Of a DNA stretch of 64,000 bases, positions 27,198 through 35,924 are shown piece after piece. The notes under the pieces were generated by a model. That model was not told where the DNA came from. It saw nothing but the letters and a program-made list of their open reading frames with translations, and made no database searches. Position 1 is the stretch's first letter; every line of letters begins with the position of its first letter. The stretch spans positions 1,915,630 to 1,979,629 of the forward strand of contig NZ_VOBA01000001.1 in assembly GCF_008369165.1 (NCBI RefSeq), given 5' to 3'. The position numbers and the translations under genes are program-made. The stretch is from Dietzia sp. ANT_WB102 (lineage in GTDB: Bacteria; Actinomycetota; Actinomycetes; Mycobacteriales; Mycobacteriaceae).

Positions 27198-28967
27198 ATG
27201 CGCGTCACGGTCGGGGAGCCCACCACCAGGGGACGACTGATCCTCGGCGTCCTACTGGCGCTCGCGGCGATCGCTTTGGGGACGCTGCCGATTTTGATCA
27301 ACCTCGGCGTGCCCGAGATCGTCACACTGGCGGGAGCTGGGCTCGTCGTCGTCGGAGTCGCCACTGTCGCCGGTGTCGACGACGCCGGCCACTCCGGACG
27401 GTGGGCACGCGTCCTGGTGGGGCTCGCCACCGGCACTGCGGGCATCGTGGTGCTCGTGTGGCGGGCGGCGAGCATCCGCAGCCTGCTGTGGGTCATGGTC
27501 GCAGCGCTCATCGTGCACGGACTCCACACGCTCGCCTCGGCGCTCCGAGGCGATGCCGACCGGAGGGTGGCGGGCATCTTCAGCGGCGCGGCGGCCGTCC
27601 TGCTGGGCGTGCTGTGTCTGGTGTGGCCCGTTCTGGCGATCGAACTGGTCCGATATGCCGTGGGTGCCTGGCTTGTGTTCGTGGGCCTGCGAGCACTGGT
27701 GGAGATGACACTCGAACGGCCCTTCGCGCGGATGCGTGACCGCCGGCATATCGGGCGTGCGCGGGTGAGGCGCTGGATGCATACCATCGTGGCGGTCGCG
27801 GTATTCCTGCTGGTCTCAGCGCTGGCGGTGGTCAGTGCAGTGCTTCTGCGGGGCGGCGAACGGCCCGAGCCGAATGCGTTCTATACACCTGTGGAGTCGC
27901 TGCCGGTCGAGCCTGGTGTCCTGCTGCGTGCCGAGGCCCTCATGGCCGGGGTGCCGTCGGGTGCCGACGCCTGGCGGATCCTGTACACGACCACCCGACC
28001 GGACGATTCGGTGACGGTGGCGAGCGGTACCGTCATTGCGCCGACCGACAGGGGTACCGACCCGCTCCCATTGCTCAGCGTTGCACACGGCACCACCGGG
28101 ATCGTGCAGCGATGTGCGCCGTCGCTGAGTCCCGCCCCGTTCGTCGACGGTGCGGGCACGGCGCTGGAGGAAATGGTGACCGAACATGGGTGGGCAGGCG
28201 TGACCTCGGACTATGTCGGGCTGGGGACCGCCGGCATGCACCCGTACCTGGTCGGGCAGGTGGAGGCCCGCAACGTCCTCGATGCCTCCCGGGCAGCCCG
28301 ACAACTCGACGGCCTCTCCCTGGCTACCGACACAGTGGTGTGGGGCCACTCCCAGGGTGGCCACGGGGCCCTGTGGACTGGACAGATCGCCGGTGACTAC
28401 GCGCCCGAGCTGACCCTCAGGGGCATCGCCGGGATGGCCCCTGCGACGGACCTGTTCGACCTCGCCGTGGCGAGCAAATCCGAGGTGGCCGGGAAGACCG
28501 TGTCGGCGTACATTGCCCAATCGTGGAACGAGATCTACCCCGAGCTTGACCTGGCCGGGCACCTCAACCCGGGCACCGCGCACGGCGTGCAGAAGGTCGG
28601 CGACCTCTGCTTCAACGAGAAGGACGTCATCGCCGCCCTCCTGCGCGGAACGCAGATCCCGGAGCAGGTCTTCCCCGACGCGGTCCTCGACGGCGAGCTG
28701 GGTGACAAGCTCCGGGAGAACTCGCCCACGGGGCCGTGGCCCGCGCCCGTGCTGATCGCCCAGGGCCTTGCCGATCCGCTGGTCAAGCCAGCGATGCAGC
28801 AGAATTGGGTGAACGCCCGTTGCGCGGACGGCGAGCCGCTCGACTACCGCACCTACCCGGGACTGGACCACACCGGTCTGGTCGCCGCGGACTCGCCGCT
28901 GACCTCGCAATTGGTGCAGTGGACTCTCGATCGTTGGGAGGGAAAGCAGCCCACGCCGACCTGCTGA
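27198..28967 (+). CDS. Membrane-anchored secretory lipase (DUF308-like domain fused to LIP lipase)
   Basis: This 589-residue protein has about six hydrophobic segments in residues 13-170, resembling the HdeD/DUF308 membrane family, and a further transmembrane segment at about 195-217. An extracytoplasmic LIP-family lipase domain follows. This domain has HGTTGIVQRCAP, the nucleophile elbow GHSQGG (Ser near residue 384), an Asp in GLADPL near 520 and a His in GLDHTGL near 560. It probably hydrolyses lipids or esters outside the membrane. GAGGAGA precedes the ATG. A fused membrane domain is unusual, because LIP lipases usually have only a signal peptide. Confidence 0.82.
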   Translation: MRVTVGEPTTRGRLILGVLLALAAIALGTLPILINLGVPEIVTLAGAGLVVVGVATVAGVDDAGHSGRWARVLVGLATGTAGIVVLVWRAASIRSLLWVMVAALIVHGLHTLASALRGDADRRVAGIFSGAAAVLLGVLCLVWPVLAIELVRYAVGAWLVFVGLRALVEMTLERPFARMRDRRHIGRARVRRWMHTIVAVAVFLLVSALAVVSAVLLRGGERPEPNAFYTPVESLPVEPGVLLRAEALMAGVPSGADAWRILYTTTRPDDSVTVASGTVIAPTDRGTDPLPLLSVAHGTTGIVQRCAPSLSPAPFVDGAGTALEEMVTEHGWAGVTSDYVGLGTAGMHPYLVGQVEARNVLDASRAARQLDGLSLATDTVVWGHSQGGHGALWTGQIAGDYAPELTLRGIAGMAPATDLFDLAVASKSEVAGKTVSAYIAQSWNEIYPELDLAGHLNPGTAHGVQKVGDLCFNEKDVIAALLRGTQIPEQVFPDAVLDGELGDKLRENSPTGPWPAPVLIAQGLADPLVKPAMQQNWVNARCADGEPLDYRTYPGLDHTGLVAADSPLTSQLVQWTLDRWEGKQPTPTC

Positions 28968-28995
28968 TCCGGCATCGCTGCACCTCTCGACGTGA

Positions 28996-29184
28996 CCCGG
29001 AATCGGCATACGGTCGGATCTGATCGACGAGATGCACATCGCGGTGGTCCCGATCCTGCTGGGCAGGGGAGAGCGGCTCTGGGACGGGTTGGAGGGGCTC
29101 GAGGGGCGCTTTCACATCGAGTCGACGCCTTGGCCAGCGGCTCACCCACCTGAGTTTCTGGCGGAGCCGCTGACGGGAGCGTGA
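28996..29184 (+). pseudogene. C-terminal fragment of a RibD-C/dihydrofolate-reductase-like gene
   Basis: The frame from just after a stop at 28993 to TGA 29182 encodes LIDEMHIAVVPILLGRGERL followed by WDGLEGL, the classic last part of RibD-C/DHFR-like proteins (LLDELHLxVxPVLLGxGxRLF). The N-terminal two thirds, including the start codon, are missing. The 3' end overlaps the converging pseudouridine synthase gene by 43 nt. Confidence 0.7.
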
Positions 29185-30119
29185 CGCAACGTCCGCCGGG
29201 TCACGAACCTGCGCAACGCTCCCGAGAGGGGATCGGTGAAGGCGATCTCGCGGGAGAGTAGTTGGAGCGGCAGGTCGGGGTCATCGGGTGCCTCGGGAAG
29301 CAGGTCGGGGTATCGGCGGTCGCCGAGAATAGGCGCGCCCAGCCCCGCGAGGTGTATCCGAAGCTGATGCAGCTTCCCGGTGCGGGGCCGCAGGATCGTG
29401 TGCAGTACCGGGCGGCCGGAGGCGCTGGGCCCGGCCTCGATCACGTCAATGTGGGTCTCGGCGTTGGGCGCGAGCTCGGGATCGACGGTGACGCGGAGTT
29501 CGCCGCGCCGGGATCGGATGTGGTCCCGGTGGACCACCGGCAGTGGTTGTCCCCGGAGCGATGGTGCATGGTCATCCCAGTCGGACGGGCGCGCGGAGAT
29601 GGCCTCGTAGACCTTGGTGACCTCGCGACGCTCGAACATCGACTGGTATGCGCCGCGCGTGTCGGGGCGGGCGGAGAACATAACGAGACCTGCCGTCTCG
29701 CGGTCCAGTCGGTGGATCGGCGTGATCGTGTCGTTCTCGAGGTGGATGCGCAGTCTCACCAGGGCGGTCTCGCGGAGGAACCGTCCGGACGGGGTCGTGG
29801 GAAGAAAGTGTGGTTTGTCGACGACGACGAGGTGGTCGTCCCGGTACAGGATCTCCTCCCGGTACGGCAGGACGGTCTCGCCGGGCAGGTCGCGGTAATA
29901 CCAGACGAACTCGTGGGTGCCGAGCGCGGTGTGGGAGGTGATGGCCCGGCCGTCGGTGCCCACGATCTCCCCGGTCCCGATCCTGCGATGCAGCTCGACC
30001 GGGTCCAGGTGATCGAACCTGGCTACGAGGTACTCGGCGATGCTCGCCCACGGCCCGGTGGTCGGGACCCGCAGCCGTGTGGGGCCGACGCCGTCCTTGA
30101 CCGGCAGGGGCGCAGGCAT
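29142..30119 (-). CDS. RluA-family 23S rRNA/tRNA pseudouridine synthase
   Basis: This 325-residue protein has an N-terminal S4-like RNA-binding part (about residues 20-60) and an RluA catalytic domain with the signature HRLDRETAG, whose Asp attacks uridine. The C-terminal LHQLRIHLAGLGAPILGDRRYPD is typical of the family. It isomerises uridine in a structured RNA, but the exact site is unknown. The start at 30119 is preferred over the longer frame to 30254, which would overlap the divergent oxidoreductase. Confidence 0.92.
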   Translation of the reverse strand: MPAPLPVKDGVGPTRLRVPTTGPWASIAEYLVARFDHLDPVELHRRIGTGEIVGTDGRAITSHTALGTHEFVWYYRDLPGETVLPYREEILYRDDHLVVVDKPHFLPTTPSGRFLRETALVRLRIHLENDTITPIHRLDRETAGLVMFSARPDTRGAYQSMFERREVTKVYEAISARPSDWDDHAPSLRGQPLPVVHRDHIRSRRGELRVTVDPELAPNAETHIDVIEAGPSASGRPVLHTILRPRTGKLHQLRIHLAGLGAPILGDRRYPDLLPEAPDDPDLPLQLLSREIAFTDPLSGALRRFVTRRTLRHAPVSGSARNSGG

Positions 30120-30252
30120 CGACACGCGATCATCGTGCCACGCGTCCAAAGAGGCGTCAGCGAGGCGAGGCAGCTCAGCTCGCCGTCGTATCGGTCGTGG
30201 TGGCTGTATGCGTCGGAGCGGGCAGCGGCGTCGACGTGCGAAGGTGGGGGAC

Positions 30253-31272
30253 ATGACCGACTCGCCGTGCGCCCTCTCCGACGGTGACCCGCGCGAGTTG
30301 CCGGGTTTTCGGCGGACCTACGCGTCCGGGCGCCTCACCCTGGGGCTGGGCTTTCCACTGCGGACACGGGCCGATTTGGACGAGGTGCGTGACCCGACCG
30401 TTCAGGCGAAGATCGCGCGGGCAGCCGAGGCCGGTGGTGTCGCCGCACTCTACGCCCGTGACATCCCCCTCCGGGTGCCGTCGTTCGGTGATGTGGGCCA
30501 GGTGTACGACCCGTGGGTGTTCCTCACCCACATTGCGGCTCACACCTCCCGGATCGCGCTCGGGACCGCCGGCATCGTCCTGCCGGTGCGCCACCCGCTG
30601 CATGTCGCCAAGTCCGCTGCGAGCCTCGACAGGCTCTCCGGCGGCAGGTTTCTGCTCGGCCTGGCGTCGGGGGATAGGCCCGAGGAGTTCCGCGCGTTCG
30701 GTCTCGAGCAGGGGGAGCGGGGCGAGCAGTTCCGCGAGAATCTGAGGGTGATGACTCATGCGTTGACCACTGAGATGCGGGGGATCCGCTGGCCGGGTGG
30801 ATGGATGCACAGTGCGGACGTGGTGCCCAAGCCCACCGCGACATCAGTACCGACGATCATGATTGGTTCGTGTCAGCAAAGCGTGGCCTATCTCGCCGCG
30901 CACGGCGACGGGTGGATGACCTATCCGCGAGAATTCGACGCCCAGCGGCGGACAGTCGCGCACTGGCGGGCGATGGTGGCCGCCCACGCCGACGCCGGAG
31001 CGGGGGACGACGGGGTCGACGACGGCGGGGTGTTCAAGCCCTTTGCGCAGTCGCTCCAGATCGACCTTGCCGAAGATCCCGACGAGATGGCCTCGCCGAT
31101 CACGTTCGGGTTCCGGATAGGCCGCAGGCGACTGGTCGACCACCTGGAGGACCTACGGGGTATCGGGGTGAACCACGTGCAGCTTTCACTGGGGGCCTGC
31201 CGCCGCCCGGTCCGCGAGGTAATCGCCGAGCTGGCCGAGCACGTCGTGCCGCGATTCCCGGCGCTCGACTGA
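30253..31272 (+). CDS. LLM-class flavin-dependent oxidoreductase
   Basis: This 339-residue protein is a luciferase-like monooxygenase family member, beginning its barrel at LTLGLGFPLRTRADLDE, with SRIALGTAGIVLPVRHPLHVAKSAASLDRLSGGRFLLGLASG as the family core. It probably uses FMN or F420. The start ATG 30253 has GGGGG just upstream; the longer frame from 30040 would overlap the divergent pseudouridine synthase. The substrate is unknown, and the neighbours do not suggest one. Confidence 0.88.
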   Translation: MTDSPCALSDGDPRELPGFRRTYASGRLTLGLGFPLRTRADLDEVRDPTVQAKIARAAEAGGVAALYARDIPLRVPSFGDVGQVYDPWVFLTHIAAHTSRIALGTAGIVLPVRHPLHVAKSAASLDRLSGGRFLLGLASGDRPEEFRAFGLEQGERGEQFRENLRVMTHALTTEMRGIRWPGGWMHSADVVPKPTATSVPTIMIGSCQQSVAYLAAHGDGWMTYPREFDAQRRTVAHWRAMVAAHADAGAGDDGVDDGGVFKPFAQSLQIDLAEDPDEMASPITFGFRIGRRRLVDHLEDLRGIGVNHVQLSLGACRRPVREVIAELAEHVVPRFPALD

Positions 31273-31362
31273 CCGGGGCTTCGAGGGCTGGTCTGCCACA
31301 CTGGGAAGGCCACGGAGGTGGCGCGCGCCAGGTCCACCGTGACCATCGACGAGGGAGGCCCT

Positions 31363-32724
31363 GTGGGGATCTCGATCCTGTGGTTCCGACGCGATCTGCG
31401 CCTGTCCGACCATCCCGCCCTCCTGGAGGCTGTCGCCAGCGGTGACGAGGTCCTGCCGGTGTTCGTCCTAGATCCGGCACTGCTGCGGCGGGCCGGTGTG
31501 CGGGCGGGCCGGCTGGCGGCCTCGCTCACCGCACTCGCGCAGGACACGGACGGGGCGTTGGTCGTGCGCACAGGCGACCCCGCCGAGGTGATCCCGGGGC
31601 TCGCCCGCGAGGTGGGCGCCGACCGCGTCCACATCAGCCGGGAATCCGCCCCCTACGGTCGACGCCGCGACGATAGGGTTCGCGCCGCGCTTGAGGCTGA
31701 CGGCCGCGACCTGCTGGAGACCGGATCGCCCTACGCCGTCGGGCCTGGACGCGTCCTCAACGGCAGCGGGCAACCGTACAAGGTCTTCACCCCGTTCTCG
31801 CGCGCCTGGCACGACCACGGATGGCCCCCGCCCGGCCGGCGGCCGGATCACATCCCTTGGACCACCGCGTCAGGGGACGCGCTCCCCGATGTCCCGGCGG
31901 GGGAGTGGGCAGCGGCAGGCGAGGGGGCGGCACTCGCGCGCTGGCGCGAGTTCCTCAACGACGATTTGGAGGCCTACGACGAGCAGCGCGACCGCCCTGA
32001 CCTCGACACGACCAGCCGACTGTCGGTGCACCTGAAGTACGGCGAGATCCACCCGCGCACGATCCTCGCAGAGCTCGCCGGTCACCCGGCTGCAGGCGGC
32101 GACGGGGCCCGCCGCTTCGTCACCGAACTCGCCTGGCGCGAGTTCTACGCTGACGTCCTCTGGCACCGGCCCCGGTCCGCCTGGCGGGATCTGCGCGACT
32201 CTCTCTCCGCGATGCCCTACGACAGCGGACCCGGGGTGGACGAGCTCGTCGAAGCGTGGCGGCAGGGCAGGACCGGGTACCCGTTCGTCGACGCCGGGAT
32301 GCGCCAACTGCTCGTCGAGGGCTGGATGCACAACCGGGTCCGCATGGTCACGGCCAGTTTCCTGGTCAAGGACCTCCACGTGTGGTGGCCGGTCGGGGCC
32401 CGACATTTCCTCGAGCACCTCGTCGACGGAGACGTCGCATCGAACAATCACGGGTGGCAGTGGGTGGCCGGCACCGGAACGGACGCCTCCCCGTTCTTCC
32501 GGGTGTTCAACCCCGTGACGCAGGGCAAACGCTTCGACCCGGACGGCGAGTACGTCCGGCGATGGGTGCCGGAACTCGCGCATCTGCCCGGGGCCGCAGC
32601 ACACGAACCGTGGCGGGCGCCGGACGGGTACGACCGCGGTTACCCTGCACCGATCGTCGACCATGCCGAGGAACGACTCGACGCCCTGCGCCGCTACGAC
32701 TCGACCAAGGGGAGCGCTCGTTGA
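31363..32724 (+). CDS. phr: Deoxyribodipyrimidine photolyase (class I)
   Basis: This 453-residue protein has the N-terminal antenna domain (ILWFRRDLRLSDHP at the start) and the C-terminal FAD domain with WREFYADVLW, QLLVEGWMHNRVRMVTASFL and VASNNHGWQWVAGTGTD, where Trp residues carry out electron transfer. It repairs cyclobutane pyrimidine dimers with blue light. GTG 31363 follows GAGGGAGG (31351-31358). The gene ends inside a hairpin and is convergent with the sugar epimerase gene. Confidence 0.94.
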   Translation: MGISILWFRRDLRLSDHPALLEAVASGDEVLPVFVLDPALLRRAGVRAGRLAASLTALAQDTDGALVVRTGDPAEVIPGLAREVGADRVHISRESAPYGRRRDDRVRAALEADGRDLLETGSPYAVGPGRVLNGSGQPYKVFTPFSRAWHDHGWPPPGRRPDHIPWTTASGDALPDVPAGEWAAAGEGAALARWREFLNDDLEAYDEQRDRPDLDTTSRLSVHLKYGEIHPRTILAELAGHPAAGGDGARRFVTELAWREFYADVLWHRPRSAWRDLRDSLSAMPYDSGPGVDELVEAWRQGRTGYPFVDAGMRQLLVEGWMHNRVRMVTASFLVKDLHVWWPVGARHFLEHLVDGDVASNNHGWQWVAGTGTDASPFFRVFNPVTQGKRFDPDGEYVRRWVPELAHLPGAAAHEPWRAPDGYDRGYPAPIVDHAEERLDALRRYDSTKGSAR

Positions 32725-32733
32725 CAGCGCTCC
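32711..32733. terminator. Hairpin at the end of the photolyase gene
   Basis: GGAGCGCT (32711-32718) pairs perfectly with AGCGCTCC (32726-32733) around a 7-nt loop that contains most of the photolyase stop codon. It lies between convergent genes. Confidence 0.5.
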
Positions 32734-32746
32734 GTCCGAGAGCGGG

Positions 32747-33322
32747 TCAGTTCGTGTCGCCGTAGGGCAGGTCCAGGCGGTCGAGAAGCGCATCCCAGGA
32801 AGGGGCCGATCGGTCTCGTTCCGAGATCGGCCCCACCGGTAGTGGCCACTCCAGGCCGAGGTCGGGGTCATCGTGGGCGACGGCCAAGTCCTCGGTCGGG
32901 TCGTGCGGCCGGTCGATCCGATAGCACACGTCCGCGTACTCGGTGAGCGCCTGGAAACCATGGAGGAACCCGGGCGGTACGTATAGGTGAGTGAACGTCT
33001 CGTCGTCCAGTGTGACGGCGATCGACTTGCCGAAGGCTGGGGATTCGGGACGGATGTCGACGATGACGTCCAGGACCGCGCCGCGCGCACACCGCACCAG
33101 TTTCGCCTCACCGCGGCCTCCGCGACCGTGCATCCCGCGGATCGTGCCCCGTCGAGACCGTGACTGCGAGTCCTGCAGGAACTCTGCGGACGCGCCCGGT
33201 CGGCCGACGGCGGAGTCGAAGATGCCGGCATCGAAGGTGCGGGTGAAGAATCCGCGTTCGTCGAAGAACGGTTCCGGAACGAGGACGAGGACGTCGGGCA
33301 GTTCGGTAGTTTTGACGCGCAC
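32747..33322 (-). CDS. rfbC: dTDP-4-dehydrorhamnose 3,5-epimerase family protein
   Basis: This 191-residue cupin belongs to the RmlC family: PEPFFDERGFFTRTF at the start, RGMHG with the catalytic His, KLVRCARGAVLDVIVD, and VPPGFLHGF. Such enzymes epimerise the C3 and/or C5 position of NDP-4-keto-6-deoxy-sugars. It is divergent from a C-methyltransferase gene with only 35 nt between the starts, so the two are likely regulated together. GTG 33322 is chosen. No RmlA, RmlB or RmlD gene is in the window, so the sugar may not be rhamnose. Confidence 0.88.
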   Translation of the reverse strand: MRVKTTELPDVLVLVPEPFFDERGFFTRTFDAGIFDSAVGRPGASAEFLQDSQSRSRRGTIRGMHGRGGRGEAKLVRCARGAVLDVIVDIRPESPAFGKSIAVTLDDETFTHLYVPPGFLHGFQALTEYADVCYRIDRPHDPTEDLAVAHDDPDLGLEWPLPVGPISERDRSAPSWDALLDRLDLPYGDTN

Positions 33323-33357
33323 GTCCCATATCGTGCCGCAACCAGAGGAGTGCCACC

Positions 33358-34443
33358 ATGACTTGCCGCGGATGTGGGAGCACACGGCTGGACACGATCC
33401 TCGATCTCGGGAATCAGCCCGCTTCCGATTTCTTCCCGGAAGCCGGATCTCCCTACTCCGATGACCCGACCCATCCGCTCGCGATGGCATTGTGCCCGGC
33501 GTGTGGATTGGCACAGTTGGCGGAGGATGAGACGGTGACGGAGGAGCCCCGCGGCGTGGAACCGCGTGCCCTGGTCGAGCAGGCCGTCGATGCCGTAGGC
33601 AGAGTGGCCACCGCGGGGTGGTTCGTCGGCAGATCGACCGTGTGTGAGTTCGGGAGTCCGCACGGCGGCACCTGGGTGGACCACCTCGAGTCCCACGGTT
33701 TGCGGCCCGTGGTCGGGGAGCCTGCAGATGTGGTGGTCGATTGCTTCGGCATAATGCATTCCCCGGACCAGCGTGCGGCCTTTGCCGACCGTCGTCGCGC
33801 TCTTGCTCCGGGAGGCGTCCTGCTCCTGCAATTCCATTCGTTCGCCACGATCGTCGAGCAGGGGCAGTGGAACGCGTTACGCCACGGACACTTCGCCTAC
33901 TACTCGATGACGGCCCTGCACGCGCTCCTCCGCGAATGCGGGCTGACGATGAGCGATGTGTGGAGCTTCGATCTGTATGGCGGGACCCACCTCGTCGCGG
34001 CGAACGCTGACAAGGACGCGGTGGAATCACGGCAGGTGCAGGAGATCATGGCTGAGGAGCGCGCCCGCGGCGTCCTCACTGCCGAGGGCACGACCGCCCT
34101 CCAGCACGCGGCGGACAGCCACGCTGCGCACCTTCGCAGTTGGCTGGAGGGCGAGCAGCGGAACGGTCACACTGTGGCCGCGTACGGTGCGGCCTCCCGG
34201 GCGGTCGCATTGCTCGCCCGGGCGGGCATCACACAGGAGTTGCTCGCCGCTGTCGCCGATGCCTCACCGTCGAAGCACGGACGACGGATGCCCGGGACCG
34301 ACATCCCGATCATTTCCCCGGAGGCACTCGTCGCCTCTTCTCCCGACATCGTCCTCCTGACGGTCCCGGACCTTCTGCCCGAATTGGAACGGACGCTGCC
34401 GGGGCTGGATGGGCGTTGGGTGGTCGACGGCCCGATCGGCTGA
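33358..34443 (+). CDS. TylC3-like sugar C-methyltransferase paralogue with altered active site
   Basis: This 361-residue protein has the N-terminal zinc site (Cys3, Cys6 and the CPAC pair at about 45-48) and C-terminal domain of NDP-sugar C-methyltransferases. It is about 65 residues shorter than its neighbour, and the SAM motif VASNDGYLL is EFGSPHGGT here. The family's catalytic YHEHF is RHGHF. The sequence suggests weak or lost methyl transfer, or another reaction. An AGAGGA site precedes the ATG. I keep the family name but not the activity. Confidence 0.75.
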   Translation: MTCRGCGSTRLDTILDLGNQPASDFFPEAGSPYSDDPTHPLAMALCPACGLAQLAEDETVTEEPRGVEPRALVEQAVDAVGRVATAGWFVGRSTVCEFGSPHGGTWVDHLESHGLRPVVGEPADVVVDCFGIMHSPDQRAAFADRRRALAPGGVLLLQFHSFATIVEQGQWNALRHGHFAYYSMTALHALLRECGLTMSDVWSFDLYGGTHLVAANADKDAVESRQVQEIMAEERARGVLTAEGTTALQHAADSHAAHLRSWLEGEQRNGHTVAAYGAASRAVALLARAGITQELLAAVADASPSKHGRRMPGTDIPIISPEALVASSPDIVLLTVPDLLPELERTLPGLDGRWVVDGPIG

Positions 34444-34640
34444 CCCGGAGGCTACTGCCGCGCGCCCGGAACGAGCCCGGCAACCTCCGCGTCACCCGGG
34501 GGGATTCCCGCACGGTGCAGGGAAACTAATTTCTTCTTCACTCTTCCGGATGCGGAAAAAGCAAGATACGCTTATGTTTCTTCCGTACTCCACATCGGGG
34601 CCGCCTCGAGTACCCGATCGCCTTCTCCGGGGGAGAGACC
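34444..34640 (+). promoter_or_regulatory. AT-rich promoter region before the second methyltransferase
   Basis: This 197-nt gap is much richer in A and T than the neighbouring genes from about 34525 to 34590. It contains ACGCTTATGTTT at 34568-34579, with TATGTT as the -10 candidate. Almost the same word stands before the GT2 gene at 48556-48567. A GGGGGAGA site (34630-34637) precedes the next ATG. Confidence 0.55.
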
Positions 34641-35924
34641 ATGCAGTGTCGGCTTTGCAGGAACTCCAACCTCGTGAGCGTTCTCGATCTCGGTGCCACC
34701 CCACCGTGCGAGAGGTTCCTCACGGCTACTCAACTAGATGAGCCCGAGGTCACGTACCCGCTGCACATGCGGTTGTGTCCCGACTGCTTCCTCCTCCAGA
34801 TCCCGGCGCTGATCACGCCAGAGGACACGTTTACCGACTACGCCTACTACTCGTCGTTCTCCGACAGTTGGGTCGCTCACGCCCAGACCTTCGTCGACGA
34901 CGCCATCGACCGTCTCGAGTTGCGGCCGGACTCCTTCGTGGTCGAGGTCGCCAGTAACGACGGCTACCTCTTGCAGCACGTCGTCGCCGCCGGAGTCCGC
35001 TGCCTCGGCATCGAACCCTCGTCAAATGTCAGCGACGCCGCCCGCGAGCGCGGAGTTCCTACCGTCACGGAGTTCCTCGACCCGGCCACGGCGCGGCGCG
35101 TGCGTGACGAACACGGCCCAGCAGATCTCGTGGTGGCGAACAACGTGTACGCGCACATCCCCGATCTGCTCGGATTCACAGAGGCCCTGCGGATTTTGCT
35201 GGCCGATGATGGGCACCTCAGTATCGAGGTTCACCATGCGCTCCATCTGGTCGCGTCCGCGCAGTTCGACACCGTCTATCACGAGCATTTCCAGTACTAC
35301 ACCGTTCTCGCCGCCCGACGGGCTCTGGCGACCGCCGGTCTGGACCTCTACGACGTGGAGATGCTCCCCACTCACGGTGGGTCAATCCGACTCTGGGCGA
35401 GTCCCACAGAGGCGGCGCGCACGCCGTCCGCGTCGGTACAGCAGGTGCTCGACCTCGAGGCTGAAGCCGGACTGCATCATCGCGACGGTTACCGCGGTCT
35501 GCAGGCCACCGCAGACGAGGCTCGTCGCCATCTTTTGGAGTTCCTCCTGGAACAGCGCAGTTCCGGAGCTCGGATCGCCGCCTACGGCGCTCCCGGTAAG
35601 GGCAACACGCTGCTCAACTACAGCGGAATCCGCTCCGACCTCATCGAGTACATCGTCGACCGGAACCCGTACAAGCATGGTCGCTACACACCTGGCACCC
35701 GGATCCCGATTCACCCACCCGAACGGCTCGCCGAGGATCATCCCGACATCGTCGTGGTCCTTCCCTGGAACCTCCGTACTGAATTGGTCGACCAGCTCCA
35801 CTACGTCGGCGACTGGGGCGGACGACTCGTCTTCCCACTACCCACCCTCGACATCGTGCAGCCCCGGCAGAGCGTCGCCAGGGGCCTCGACGTCACACCC
35901 TCTCTGGACGGAGTACTCCGATGA
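34641..35924 (+). CDS. NDP-sugar C-methyltransferase (TylC3 family)
   Basis: This 427-residue protein is a complete three-domain C-methyltransferase: zinc cysteines C3, C6 and the CPDC pair, the SAM motif VVEVASNDGYLLQ (about residue 97), the catalytic YHEHFQYY segment (about residue 213) and a C-terminal AAYGAPGKGNTLLNY domain. This family adds a methyl group to C3 of NDP-4-keto-6-deoxy-sugars, making branched sugars. It overlaps the nucleotidyltransferase gene by 4 nt. Which sugar it uses is unknown. Confidence 0.88.
   Translation: MQCRLCRNSNLVSVLDLGATPPCERFLTATQLDEPEVTYPLHMRLCPDCFLLQIPALITPEDTFTDYAYYSSFSDSWVAHAQTFVDDAIDRLELRPDSFVVEVASNDGYLLQHVVAAGVRCLGIEPSSNVSDAARERGVPTVTEFLDPATARRVRDEHGPADLVVANNVYAHIPDLLGFTEALRILLADDGHLSIEVHHALHLVASAQFDTVYHEHFQYYTVLAARRALATAGLDLYDVEMLPTHGGSIRLWASPTEAARTPSASVQQVLDLEAEAGLHHRDGYRGLQATADEARRHLLEFLLEQRSSGARIAAYGAPGKGNTLLNYSGIRSDLIEYIVDRNPYKHGRYTPGTRIPIHPPERLAEDHPDIVVVLPWNLRTELVDQLHYVGDWGGRLVFPLPTLDIVQPRQSVARGLDVTPSLDGVLR

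Noticed and set aside
27816-29039. 407-codon minus-strand frame opposite the lipase
   Set aside because: It has no recognisable domain and mirrors the lipase codon pattern.
31870-33837. 655-codon minus-strand frame over photolyase and methyltransferase
   Set aside because: It lies antisense to the photolyase and methyltransferase and out of frame with rfbC, with compositionally biased low-complexity translation.
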